Positions 34,543 to 45,170 of a stretch of DNA of 64,000 bases are shown here, piece by piece; position 1 is the stretch's first letter, and each line of letters starts with the position of its first letter. Source of the DNA: Exophiala sp. HKRS030 (lineage: Eukaryota; Ascomycota; Eurotiomycetes; Chaetothyriales; Herpotrichiellaceae); the NCBI GenBank assembly GCA_023897205.1, contig JAHWDD010000011.1, positions 248,001-312,000 on the forward strand, written 5' to 3'. The translations under genes were made by a program, and so were the position numbers. The notes under the pieces are model-generated. The model was not told the origin of the DNA. It worked only from the letters and a program-made list of their open reading frames with translations, and ran no database searches.

Positions 34543-37500
34543 ATTGGTCAAACAAAATCAACGAGTAACTTTGAAACATGTAATGAGCGACTTTGGTCAG
34601 TTGTGCAACGCGAAGAGAGTGCCAGAGGTGTGATGAAAGTCCAGACCTGGGGTCCTCGTGGTTGTATATCGTCGAATACCAGAACACGAAGACCCACATT
34701 CCTGAAAGGTCAACAAAATTGCAGCAATGCCATCCAAGGCATGGTTTCTGTAGATGCCTTTTGCAGGAATGTCGACATTGCCCCTCATTTGTCTAGACCT
34801 TTGTTTCGCCCATTCTTGAAGGACTGTGTGGTAGCTCTTGCGACCAGATTGTTACTCTTCCACGGCTCTTGCTGGAGGAGTAGAAGTATTTGCAACCAAC
34901 ACATATAAATATCGGAGCCACATGTAAAGGCAAGGCGTGACTTACATCCCGGGTCTCGTTCTTGATGATGGCTGCCATTGTTCGAAACAGCAGTCCTGCG
35001 GAGGAAATGACCACAGCACAAGCGAGATAACCTAGAGCTTATGGGTTCCGCGCAGGCATCGCCACGCGAAAGGTACCGCTCATAATCAGGGAGATGTGAG
35101 CGTATCAACAACAAATGCAACACTATCACAGACGTTCCCTTGCTTCCAGTAATAGACTCCTCTTGGAGGTGAAAGCAGCTGAGCAGGTCTCCGCGCGGCC
35201 TTGCGCATCCTGAGCTCTGAAGAACACCGCCTGAACTGGCTCACCTGTGAATAAGGTTCACAGCTGAATAGGAGCTGGACGTTAGAGACATCAAATCATC
35301 ATCATGAACAACGAGCCAAGTAATGCCGGAGAGGCTTTGCCTGTAAGTTTGTGTTCTCCTTGCATCGACTACTCTCCGTCCCGTCCCTTTTGAGATCGAA
35401 ACTTTAACCTAGCCCCCGTCTGCGAGGGAGATGCTGTATTTGTAAAAAGACCACCAAAAGTAGGTATGATGCAAAGCCTCGCAGCCAGCCTTTCACGGTT
35501 TCAGCTTAGCCACAATATTTTGGAATCCGAATACGACGAGGCCGAGCACATATGGCGACCTTCGATCTCGACTATTTCGGTCTTACCTGGGTATCTTACC
35601 ATCAGGAGTTTTCTCTGGCGTAATGCAGATCACCGGTGCACACATATGCAAGTGAGAGTAAGTTAAGGCAGGTAGGTCCCAGTAGACGACGAGCGGAAGC
35701 GTCAAGAAAAGTCGTGCCCTCGGAAGTTGTCGTCGTCGCACGAAATTCTTGCGACAACAGCGAGACACATGACAGAGTGCCTGATTATTATTTTTTGTTG
35801 TTTGCTTGATCATCATGCATGCATGAATTCCAACGCGAGAAAGAGAAAAGGAGGCCTTGACGAGTACGGGAGTAGAAAAGAGAAAAGACGTGGAGATGGG
35901 TGATGGGCGAGCGTTTGGAAGATCACCTGCCGCACTAGTACTCGTGGTGTGTAAAACTGCTGAGAAACGTTAGCATTTTCCTTCTCGAGTAAATATTGTG
36001 TAGAGGAGGAGAAGTGTACACTCGTGGCCGATACCCACACATGACATGATGGACGGACAGAAATATACACATTATTGTTTGTCTTCCCGATGATTCCATT
36101 CCAAAGGTCTGGGTCAGGTCAGCAATACAGTAGACTTACGGAGGAGAAATGCATTATTCCTGAAATAGTTTGGCCTTCCCGTTGTTTCTAAATTTGTCTT
36201 TTTCCCACGTGCCTGCAAAAGCACGGGAAATACTTCTTTACGAGTTATGTACGGGGAGTACTCCGTACAGGTGGAGAACTTCCTTCGTAATAACTCAAAG
36301 AATGATCGACGAAGTACAGTATGTACATCAGTAAACACCTCCGAAGAGAGATCGACGTCTTGGAAAACAAAAAAGACAAGGAAAAACAATGTGGTCCGTC
36401 GGGCTGAGGAGGAATACTACTCAATTCGTACAAAAGTATCAGGCCCGTCAGGATCCCTGCGTGTAAATCGACGAGCACTGTACGAGTTAGGTGTCTGTCT
36501 GCCTTGCCGTACTCGGCGTCGACGATGCCCAGAGAACAACAAAAAAGAATAGAAAGACCAAAGTTCCTCTCACTCACTTTCCTCCCCGGACGCCGGAGAT
36601 ATGATTGTTCCCAATTCCGGGATACAAACTCAGCCTCCGGAGGGAGTAATTCGCACGAGGTCAACTTGGCTACAGTAAATCAGTAATCACATAATTACGG
36701 ATACTCCGTACGAGTACCGAGTACCGAGTATGCTTATCAAAGATTCTCAGGGCAGGGATTATCCGTCAACTACCTAACCTGGTTACTTTGTAACGAATAT
36801 GCAAGTCATCATTGTTTGTTTTCTTTCGTCATATCTCGCTCATCCCGAGCGAGAGATCATCTGCTATGCTATGCTTTGCATTGCCATGGTATTGCCCCTT
36901 TTGAGCCATTAATACCTACTACTCATCAGGAGAATCAATCACATGCCCACCTACCTAGATACTCTGCGTACAGTACTCGGTTACTGACTAGTAATCGTAC
37001 GCACCTTACGCAGGTCAGACCTATCTCTCTCACTCTCTCTCTCTCTCTCTCTTCTCAGTGTCTGGCTGGCTGCCTTCGGAGATCAATGATAATGACGACG
37101 GAACAAAACTGTATCCCCCGCCGGTGCAATGTTGGACAAACGATGAGTGTGTGTGTGCCTCTCTCTCTGTGTGTGTGCACACCGAACAGATCTTTCTGGT
37201 TCTCTATCCATTGTATCACGGCGGAACCCTTGAAAGCCCTTAAAACGCCGGCAGCAAAAAATGAAACATCTCAGATTTCTTGATTGCCGTGTGTCGTGTT
37301 TGCACGTACCGAGTAAACGAGTATTTCCCGTCTTGTCTTTTTTCCTCCAGCAAACAACAAGACTTTCGTTATTTTTTTCCTTTCTAGAACGTATTGGCGG
37401 AGCCCAGGGGCCCCTGTGTGTACTGCATGAACGAAACAAAAAAACAAAACCAAAAAGTTATTGGCACTCTCGTCACGGCGGACCGACCGCTTTCCTCATC

Positions 37501-38818
37501 GGACACATGGACACAAACAATTGTTGGCCAAAAAAGACTGGACTGCGCCTCACCAAACATCGTTTCCCCAATGTAGAAATGCCAGTTTTTCTTCCAAACT
37601 CTCATGTAAGAGTAAGTAGTACTACAGCGGAGTACGGACCAAGGTAGATTGTACACACAACAGCGAAAGAAAAAATATCCCCCGTAATTGGCCGAGACAC
37701 CGGGAATCAAAACACCTACCTGGGTACTCCCGTACAGTAGCCAACAAACCCGTTATGTGGCCTGAATCTCGACATCTAAGCACTAACACCACCCCAAGGT
37801 CCACTACGCCCTATCGTATCCTTATCATTCCAAGACGGAGTCAAAATTCCTTCAGCTAAACGAACGTGCTAATGCAGATCGAGAACACTAGCAAGCAGCC
37901 TTACCGGGCACGGCCACCCTGATAACGTCCGGGTGCGAAATTAGCACAACTCGGTGCTCACTGCCCACTCACAATTGCAACTTTGACGACCTCTCTGGCT
38001 TCTCGTTGGTCTTCGTCCTACAATACTCCGTAATCCCTGTCCGATCGACGGGGGAACGACAGGAGTACAAGAGGCGATGCAGCCAATGTCACTCTCGTAC
38101 CCACCTCCCATCTGACGACTTTCGCTCTTGCATTGCCTGGTCCGGCATGGTCTTGGTCTCCAGGGACATCAAAAGTCCATTTTCTGCCGTCAGCCCTACG
38201 ACCGATTATCGACAGGGGAGGAGGCTTTGGTGTATCTGTCCGGGGACACATGGCGTACCCTCATGTCAGCCCCAAATTTACCTCATGCCCACCGTCGTGT
38301 CATGGTGCCTCTTGGAATCCGAAAAAGCTACTCACCAGACCTTTGGTAACCTGGTGGATCTGACACTGTGGAGACATACCACATGCCACCTCTCTCTCCC
38401 TCCAGCATCATTGCACGGCCGCCCTGACCTACCGAGTCAGGTACAGTACGGTAGACGACGGGCCTTTCGAGGAAAAAAGGTATATATCAATATCAAGTTC
38501 GCGACTTTGAAGACATCTCCCATTCCATTCCATCCATCGTTCATTCATCAAACCACATCTTTCAGCTTTCCTTTTTCTTCGCATTTTCCTAGTTTCGGTT
38601 CAGCATTCCAACTTCACCCTCTCTAGACTTAAGGTATACAACTTTTTTTCCTTATTTCTCTCTGCTTTCTTTCACAATCATAAAGCTAGCAAGCCAGCAA
38701 CAACCCCAAACAGTCCTTCGACTACTTGCCATCTTCTTCTTCTTTCCTTGTCTCATTTGTCTTCGACCCATCCACAATTTCTTTCTTTCAATATCTTAAC
38801 CCCGCATTTCTTTTCCAA
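34543..38818. other. Long gene-poor stretch, 4.3 kb
   Basis: No gene was recognised on either strand. Open frames of up to 206 codons lack ATG-led conserved sequence. The stretch carries simple repeats (CT tract at about 37031-37051, GT/CT mixtures near 37140-37180) and several GTACTCCGTAC-type motifs (36255-36268, 36702-36730, 37628-37638, 38024-38033). The last 350 bases look like a strong promoter and pyrimidine-rich leader for the next small gene, with TATATAT at 38481-38487. Confidence 0.5.
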
Positions 38819-38989
38819 ATGGCCATCGGACGCGGCGGTTACAACACCCCAGCGGGCACTGCTCCCCAGAAGGGTCGTGGCGGATACAACAGACAAGGCC
38901 GTGGGGGGTACAACAGGTTGGCCATGGTTCAGGGTCGCGGAGGATACAACCGACAACAAGCCGCTCAAGGCCGTGGAGGTTACAACTAA
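38819..38989 (+). CDS. 56-residue microprotein of five GRGGYN repeats
   Basis: The product is not a family I recognise. It starts MAIGRGGYN and carries GRGGYN at residues 4-9, 19-24, 27-32, 39-44 and 51-56, the last one directly before the stop. Linkers are TPAGTAPQK, RQ, RLAMVQ and RQQAAQ. The five DNA units use different third-position bases for both Gly-Arg and Gly-Gly codons while the amino acids stay identical. This argues strongly for selection on the protein. There is no signal peptide, no cysteine and no dibasic Kex2 site, so a secreted peptide precursor is unlikely. RGG units are typical RNA-binding segments and PRMT1 substrates. The upstream TATA-like sequence and long CT-rich leader suggest high expression. 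Confidence 0.7.
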   Translation: MAIGRGGYNTPAGTAPQKGRGGYNRQGRGGYNRLAMVQGRGGYNRQQAAQGRGGYN

Positions 38990-39701
38990 ACATTCCATCT
39001 TTTCCTTTTGGCCGGGACAACGAGGATCGAATCCTTGTGGCCTTTTCAGTCTCGACTGCAGCAACAAATGGTGATCCTGGCTTGATCACGATTTCTCATT
39101 CTTTTCAGACAGCTCTAGATGAGCACCCATTCTTTCGGTTCAAGCGTTCAAGCGGCATTTTCGGGCGCTCTTGATTTTTCGGGCAACATCAAAGACGGCA
39201 ATTCTCGCATCATTACGTATATTTCAGCGGCATTTTCGGGCGTTATTTTTGAGGCTTCATTTTCCGACACAGAACCTATCTCAAAGAATTTGTAATCAGC
39301 ATGTTTTCCAGAACTCAAGCATTTCAGCAGCATTTCCGGGGCGCCTATTTCTGATAGACCATTCAACACATTGCGGGGGTTGAGTCAGATTTCAAGATTT
39401 CAAGATTTCAAGAGCTGCAAAGCAACCAAGATTTTCAGGGGTGATGGCAATTGACATATCATAGAGTGGTGGTGAGAAAGGCGAGATAATAGTATATTGG
39501 GGGAAATGGATGAAAGAAACACCAGATGCAGGACCTCTAACAAGACCAACAGAACCACCAGTATCGACACCGGCAAGATCATGGAGTATTGAACTCAAGT
39601 GTCATGTTTGCAGAATGAAGTACTGCGTACACGAGTGGTTTTCGAATCACACATTCTTTGGATAGAAATGCAATCACGATAGAACATTTAGGAAGGCGCA
39701 C
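38990..39701. repeat. Intergenic with degenerate CGGCATTTTCGGGCG repeats
   Basis: CGGCATTTTCGGGCG occurs at 39153-39167 and 39228-39242, and a diverged copy (CAGCATTTCCGGGGCG) at 39328-39343. Three perfect tandem copies of ATTTCAAG lie at 39389-39412. No gene was recognised, apart from a possible short last exon of the TrmE gene at 39622-39595. Confidence 0.6.
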
Positions 39702-41564
39702 TTACTTCTCAAATACAACCCCAAGCACATCTTCTACATCTCCAGTTTCTCCCGTACCTGTTATTTTAGCCAGGCAATCGGCGGCGAACCGGAGATGTTC
39801 GGCTGCGGTGACAATATCAATCTCATCCTGAGGATCATGATTGGCAATAGTCGTATTCTCGTGTCGGTTCGAGTCCTTCGTCACCGAAGAAGAGGACATG
39901 ACATTTGAATTGGGAGCTGCTTGATCGAGAAAGTCATTGAGATGCCCTAAGCACTGTTTGAGGTACAGGCTCTGACGGTGCGTGACGGACAGGGAAGCAC
40001 TCCAATACGCTTGAGCCTCGGCTGGATTTATCCTGTCAATATCTCCACCCGCGGCTGCCGTAGTGAGCTCAGCGAATGCGTCGGTCAATTGGTGAAGGAA
40101 CGATTGAAGACCGGCTGAACTCTGGGTCCCCATCGTCGATTCTGCATCGATGCAGGATATACCACATATTCGGTTCGAAGGGATAGTGGGAAATACTTTC
40201 TGAACTTGTGCCTGCAGAGATTGGAGTGCTGCTGTTCGATGAGCGCCATTTTCGAGAAGATCAATCTTGTTCAAGACAAGCAGGATCATTTTGCCAGCGA
40301 CGTGGCATTCCTGAACGGCCTCGTAGACTTGTTCATTGACCGGAACAATCGGCGTACCTTCATCATCTAACTCGATTGATAGAAGTGCAACGACAACGTC
40401 GGATTGAAGCGCTCGCTCCCGAGCACGACGTATCCCTTCACGCTCGACCAAGCCGATTCTGTACTGGCCGTTGTCGCCACTACCAGATCGCAAGCCCGCC
40501 ATGTCACCCAAGCGGCATAGCCAGCCTTGCAAGTCGACAGAAACATCAACGATATCCCTTGTCGTGCCTTCTTCGGCACTGACGATCGCCGCCTCTCGGC
40601 CCACGATGCGATTTAACAAGGAACTTTTTCCAGCATTCGGCGCGCCCAGCAGAGCAATATTGATACCATTACGCAACAGCTCGCCCTTGGATGCGTTTCG
40701 CACATGTATTTCGATCTGCCGCTGTAGCCCAGTGACTTGTTCTGACACGGAAGCCATGAATTCCACTGGTGACTCATCAAAATGCTGATCCTCAGAGAAG
40801 TCGATGAGCGCCTCCAGTTCGCCTCGGGCGTAGAGTAACATCGTCCGCCATTCTTCATAACGCTTTGCAAGACCTCCATCTGAGCCGCTCACGGCCAAAC
40901 GGCGTTGTTGCTCGGTCTCGGCGGCAAGAGTCTCGCCTAGTGCTTCGGCCTGCGTGAGGTCCAGTCTCCCGTTGTAAAACGCACGCTTTGTGAACTCGCC
41001 CGGCTCAGCAGGGCGTATCATGTACCCCGTCTCTTTGAGAATTCCTCCGCATGCCGAGACGGCATCCAGAACAGATCTGACGATAGCACGGCCGCCGTGG
41101 ACGTGCAGTTCGAGCACGTCTTCGCCGGTCACGGTGTTTAGCGCAGGGAAGTAAAGGACGAGCGCGCCATTGTCAAGGACTTGGCGACTCTGTGCGCCGT
41201 TTGGGTGCGGTTCATACAGCCGTCGTAAGGTTGCAGTTCGAGGTTTCGGTTGAGGTCGATTAGGACATAGGGAGCGGTAGATGTCAAGGCACGCCGGTCC
41301 TGAGATGCGGACCACGGCGATCGCAGCTCGGCCAGGAGCAGTAGACAATGCATAGATTGTGTCCGGGGCAAAGGCGTCAGCAGACCTCGGGGCCCAGTCC
41401 CTCACGTCTGATATGGCTGTCGAAGATACATATCGACTTCGACTCCCGCCCACTGATCCTGGAAGGGCCGCTGAGACGATTTTGGCGAATGAAACTTTGT
41501 CATAACATGGCCGCAGGGTCGATATGCTACGCGAGAGAGCCCTCCAGGCGCCGCGACATATCAT
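39702..41564 (-). CDS. MSS1: Mitochondrial tRNA-modifying GTPase Mss1/MnmE (GTPBP3)
   Basis: Single main exon of 620 residues from the ATG at 41564; the codon at 41570 is GTG. The first 45 residues are basic and Ser/Arg-rich, a mitochondrial presequence. The TrmE N-terminal folate-binding domain follows (TIYALSTAPGRAAIAVVRISG, HGGRAIVRSVL, PAEPGEFTKRAFYNGRLDL). The G domain has GAPNAGKSS (G1), GTTRDIV (G2), DMAGLR (G3) and NKID (G4). With Mto1 it makes the tm5U modification at the wobble base of mitochondrial tRNAs. The open frame ends VVFEK without the usual FCIGK tail. A GTAAGT donor overlaps the stop (39705-39700), and a CGCAG acceptor at 39623 would add NTSFCKHDT (exon 39622-39595). Confidence 0.92.
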   Translation of the reverse strand: MICRGAWRALSRSISTLRPCYDKVSFAKIVSAALPGSVGGSRSRYVSSTAISDVRDWAPRSADAFAPDTIYALSTAPGRAAIAVVRISGPACLDIYRSLCPNRPQPKPRTATLRRLYEPHPNGAQSRQVLDNGALVLYFPALNTVTGEDVLELHVHGGRAIVRSVLDAVSACGGILKETGYMIRPAEPGEFTKRAFYNGRLDLTQAEALGETLAAETEQQRRLAVSGSDGGLAKRYEEWRTMLLYARGELEALIDFSEDQHFDESPVEFMASVSEQVTGLQRQIEIHVRNASKGELLRNGINIALLGAPNAGKSSLLNRIVGREAAIVSAEEGTTRDIVDVSVDLQGWLCRLGDMAGLRSGSGDNGQYRIGLVEREGIRRARERALQSDVVVALLSIELDDEGTPIVPVNEQVYEAVQECHVAGKMILLVLNKIDLLENGAHRTAALQSLQAQVQKVFPTIPSNRICGISCIDAESTMGTQSSAGLQSFLHQLTDAFAELTTAAAGGDIDRINPAEAQAYWSASLSVTHRQSLYLKQCLGHLNDFLDQAAPNSNVMSSSSVTKDSNRHENTTIANHDPQDEIDIVTAAEHLRFAADCLAKITGTGETGDVEDVLGVVFEK

Positions 41565-42031
41565 CCGCACGATGTTTAGAAAATTGCAACGAGAGTGTTT
41601 GTAGAGTTCGAAAAGAGGTGCGACTACTTCTACTAGAACTTGTGCTCGCCAATCCGCATTTCAACGAGTCACATTTCCACATCACGTGCAAGTGTATGAC
41701 TCGCCCAAGAATACCATGCACATCCTCAGCATTGGGAGTCCGGCGTCTACAGCCAAAAGACGATACGAGCAAAAGGAAATGATGTCCCGGGTTATATATA
41801 ATATCGTTAGGTTCGTTTTATTACATACATTGATCAAAGGATCTGCGCCGGCCAGCTCAAAATGCAAACTGACATCAACACCGTTGAATAAAAATGAGAC
41901 AGTCTCCCGACAAAATTCTCCAAAGCAATCAATCGCCGAGACGAAAATCTTTGACAATCGGGTATTCTCGTCGACATTGGATGGATAGTAGATACACAAG
42001 TAAGGCGCTGGTACTTGCATCTCGTCAAGCA
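41565..42031. other. Intergenic, 3' flank of the paralogue gene
   Basis: A minus-strand open frame continues through here from the preceding gene, but it is read only if that gene's last intron is retained. The translated sequence does not match the paralogue, so it is treated as non-coding. Confidence 0.5.
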
Positions 42032-42827
42032 CTAGTTCCTGTGAGACGTTAGCAATTCGCTTCAATACGGGTTCAAGCACGTACAAGAGACCCAAAGTCA
42101 AATCACCGTGGATCTTGGCCTTGAGTTGGACCTCGATGTCAAGGTTAAGGTCAAGCCGTAATCGCAATTGCTCATTTTCACCTTCATCGTCACCTCCTTC
42201 CTGTTCCTCCTTGCCGCCCTTGTTTTTGAGGAGACCGCCGAGAGCTTCGTGAGGCTTGCTGAGGGCTTTTCCGGCCGTGTCATTGACCAGGCCGCTGGCG
42301 CCGTCGACCACACCGTTGACAGTCTCGCCCACTTCGTCGACGGCATCGAGAGGACCGCCGCCTCCTCCGCCGAGGAGGCCGCCGTCTTGTCCTTGTGTCT
42401 GGGCTTGTGACTGGGCCTGGGCCTTTCCTCGGTTGCGATTCCTGTTTCTTCTGCCACCCTTCTGAGACACGTCGCTCCGATAGGCACTGTCAGTGTCGCT
42501 GGGTGGTTGACTCGATCCGCGACCGCGACCTCGACTGGCCTGTCGTGACTTTGAGCGTGATTGTTGTTCCATCTTTGGTTGAGGAGCTGGCGTCGAAGGC
42601 GGTTCGTCGTCACCACCGGCGTCCACTTCACCGTCGGCTTCTTCCTTCTGAGGTGTACCGTTGGCTGAGCCTTTCTGGCCGAGCTTCTTGGGTTTCCGTC
42701 GTTCTTCGGACTTTTTGGAACTGGCAGAGGCTCCTATGCTTCCAGCGCCTGAGGCAGAACCAGCAGCGTCGAGGTTTCCGCCGAGGTTGGTCTCTTCAGT
42801 AGATTTGGTCTCTTGTTCAGCAGACAT
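42032..42827 (-). CDS. Disordered protein with HGDLTL C-terminal block (paralogue A)
   Basis: Family not recognised. Exons 42827-42085 and 42038-42032 give 249 residues. The intron (42084-42039; GTACGT, CTAAC branch, CACAG, phase 2) splits the last Leu codon, so the terminal exon codes only the end of Leu, then Asn and stop. The first 200 residues are low complexity: Ser/Lys/Glu-rich, then SRSKSRQASRGRGRGS, DTDSAYRSDVS, an Arg/Asn run and a Gln/Ala run. The C-terminus is an ordered-looking block, LRLRLDLNLDIEVQLKAKIH, followed by GDLTLGLLN. The divergent neighbour at 44483 ends in nearly the same block with the same intron position. The alternating pattern suggests beta or amphipathic structure. 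Function unknown. Confidence 0.8.
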
Positions 42828-44482
42828 GTTGGAAAAGTGGAAGTCAAGATGTAGAGGAGGGTGAAGAAGGAGTATGCAACAGAGAAAAACCGACGTAAGA
42901 TGATGATGACCGGGTTCTCTTGTCCAAAAAAGCAACGGGGAAATAGACACTGCAGGTCGACGTAGATCACATCCACACCGACGTCAGGGTGGTAGACCAC
43001 AACCAGCGATACTTGAACTGTGAACATGGAACTTGACACGACCACGCAATGAACATGACGTCGGGCATTGCTGCTTTTGAGGCAGGTCCAGGGTAGAGCG
43101 CCATGGATCAAGATGAAGGGGGAGAAGGAATTCGCCCAAAGCAGGATTCAAAAAGTTGGCCAGACCAATTGCAGCGTAATGGGCTGCAGGCGGATACCAC
43201 TGTGGCTGGCAGTGACAGGGATGTGGGCAGGGAAACGTGGTCGAGAAGATGGCGCCAACGGTCAGAGAAGAGTGGAAAAGTGGCTGATCGAGGTCATCGT
43301 CGATGTTTTACTGGGTACAAGGGGTACGAGTTCTATGCACAAGGAGGGGGATCAGCGAAGTCTGTGGCGGGGCGGTAAGTGATATCCGTAGAGAGGAAGA
43401 ATATGGACACGAGTATTCCGTACAGCCCATGGCAAGTACTCGTAGAGATGTTCGGCCGTGATGATGATGGGTGATGTGATGATGACAGGTTTGTTCTAAG
43501 GTGGTGGAGAGTGTTTTTGCCAGGGTACGAGGACAGGACAGTATTTTTTCCTTGCTTTGTGCTTGGCTATTACTGGGATGTCCCTTGTTGTTGGGTACCA
43601 CGACTACGTAACTACGGGGTTCTCGATATTCCTGCAGCTCCATACTCGAACCTCGACTCCTCGCCATGTCGCTGAAAGGTTGGTGATGATTGTAACAGTC
43701 TTGTCGAGAGTACATGCTATTGTCGTCGTAACATTTAACAAGAAATAAGAGTACTGACATACCCTGCTACGTAGATTTACAAAACACCAAGTTTGTAACT
43801 CGTAACTCGTAGAGCAGAATGAATGATGGACATGGCCTTTGCGTCAATGGCGTCCATGCGTCATACCAAAATCCGATCGAGCCGAGCGCCACAAGCCGCC
43901 GGACGTGCTATCATTATCCAGTACGAGTACTTTTACATACCTACAGTGTGTACTCCGTACTCCGTACAGTACCTCCAGTTGGTTGTCGACGCCACGAATC
44001 TGGGGCACCAAAGTTCACCGGCGTCAAGATGATCAAATCACAATTCGCCAGATACACGTCAAATAAGCCTCCACCGACAAGGATCTTTCCAACTTCCCGC
44101 ATTTCGTGCTCGGGGGCCACGTTGCCCAAAATCTTGGTTCTTGAATGTCATCGAGGCGTGCGATCTTCATCCAACACTCCTCCTGGAATCTCGCTGCTTC
44201 AAGCAGGGAAAAAGACATGGGCTGGTGGGAGGGGATACTCAAACCTCGAAACAAGGTCCCCTAGACCCTGAACCCTTGTCACAATGATGTCGTTGCTGCA
44301 GGTGGCTTTTTCGTTTCAACTAGACCCTCATCCCATGGTCTGAGTATCCTGCCTTTGCTCACTGCCACTCGTAGTTTATCAGCATCCGTCTTGACTCGAC
44401 GTTTTTCTTACTTGACTTTTGTACTCACCGACCAACTCCCATCCACCATCATTGTTCCTTCAGCTCAGATTTACTTACCATC
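42828..44482. promoter_or_regulatory. Divergent intergenic region between the paralogues
   Basis: This is 1.65 kb between two divergent paralogues. It contains tandem TACTCCGTAC units at 43950-43972 and an ATTCCGTAC variant near 43415. Several open frames of 60-150 codons show no recognisable domain. Confidence 0.45.
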
Positions 44483-45170
44483 ATGTCTGAGCCTACGCAG
44501 ACTCCCACGCCCGAGAAGACTCCCGGACCAGGCAAGAAATCCAGTCGCCCTGGACTGGACCGGAGCAATTCCGACGTCTCTACAACATCCGCAGACGACC
44601 AGGGCTACGAGTCACGGTCCAGATCACAATCACGCCGGAGGAGGAGACAGAACCAGCGACAACGGCAAGCGGCCCAGGGCAAGGCCCAGGCTGGAAATGC
44701 ATCGGCCCAATCGATGGCCGCCATCGACGAGGGCGACGAACCAGAACAACAGCAACAGGTTGCCCAACGGCAGCAGCAGCCACAGCAACAACAACAACAG
44801 CCTCAATGGCTCAAGAACCCCAACCCCCGAGACATCACTGAGGCCCAGCCGTTCGAGCGGATAAAACCACCCTCTCAATCCATGGACGGGCCCGTCACCT
44901 ACGCTCGCATGCTCCGAGGGGAGATCCCGTGGCGCGGCGCACCACCCACGCAGCCACTCGAGACTGCACAGCCCATCGACTCGAAAGACAGCAGTGGGAA
45001 AGACCCCATGGACCAAGACGGTTTGAAGCTGCGGATCGAGTTGAATCTGGATATTGAGATCGAGCTCAAGGCCAGCATACACGGTGATCTGACACTGGCA
45101 TTATTGTAAGTACCATGGCTCCAGTTTACGCTCGTCAAACACCGTTCTTAACGCTGACCACAGAAATTGA
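44483..45170 (+). CDS. Disordered protein with HGDLTL C-terminal block (paralogue B)
   Basis: Family not recognised. Exons 44483-45105 and 45164-45170 give 209 residues. The intron (45106-45163; GTAAGT/CACAG, phase 2) again leaves a 7-base last coding exon, giving Leu-Asn-stop. The N-terminal part is Pro/Thr-rich, then SNSDVSTTSADDQGYESRSR, an Arg/Gln run and a polyglutamine stretch. A middle segment with PVTYARMLRGEIPWRGAPP is more ordered. The end is LKLRIELNLDIEIELKASIH plus GDLTLALLN, nearly the same as paralogue A. The 30 codons after the stop stay open and are Leu-Pro-Lys-rich. A weak donor at 45088 with the acceptor at 45177 could splice them in as an alternative C-terminus. Confidence 0.8.

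Noticed and set aside
35305..35445. Short frame MNNEPSNAGEALP followed by GTAAGT and a possible second exon
   Set aside because: The product would be about 23 residues with a poorly placed branch site and no similarity; not enough support.
38006..38626. Plus-strand open frame of 206 codons upstream of the microprotein
   Set aside because: It starts at a non-ATG codon, overlaps the likely promoter and leader, and lacks any domain.
38819..38989. Reading the GRGGYN gene as a pheromone or dikaritin-type RiPP precursor
   Set aside because: There is no signal peptide and no Lys-Arg/Arg-Arg processing site between repeats.
39001..39060. AGGATCGAATCCT resembling a tRNA T arm
   Set aside because: No matching acceptor, D or anticodon arm could be found around it.
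41682..42031. C-terminal extension of paralogue A read through the last intron
   Set aside because: The GTACGT donor, CTAAC branch and CACAG acceptor make an intron; the extension does not match paralogue B while the spliced end does.
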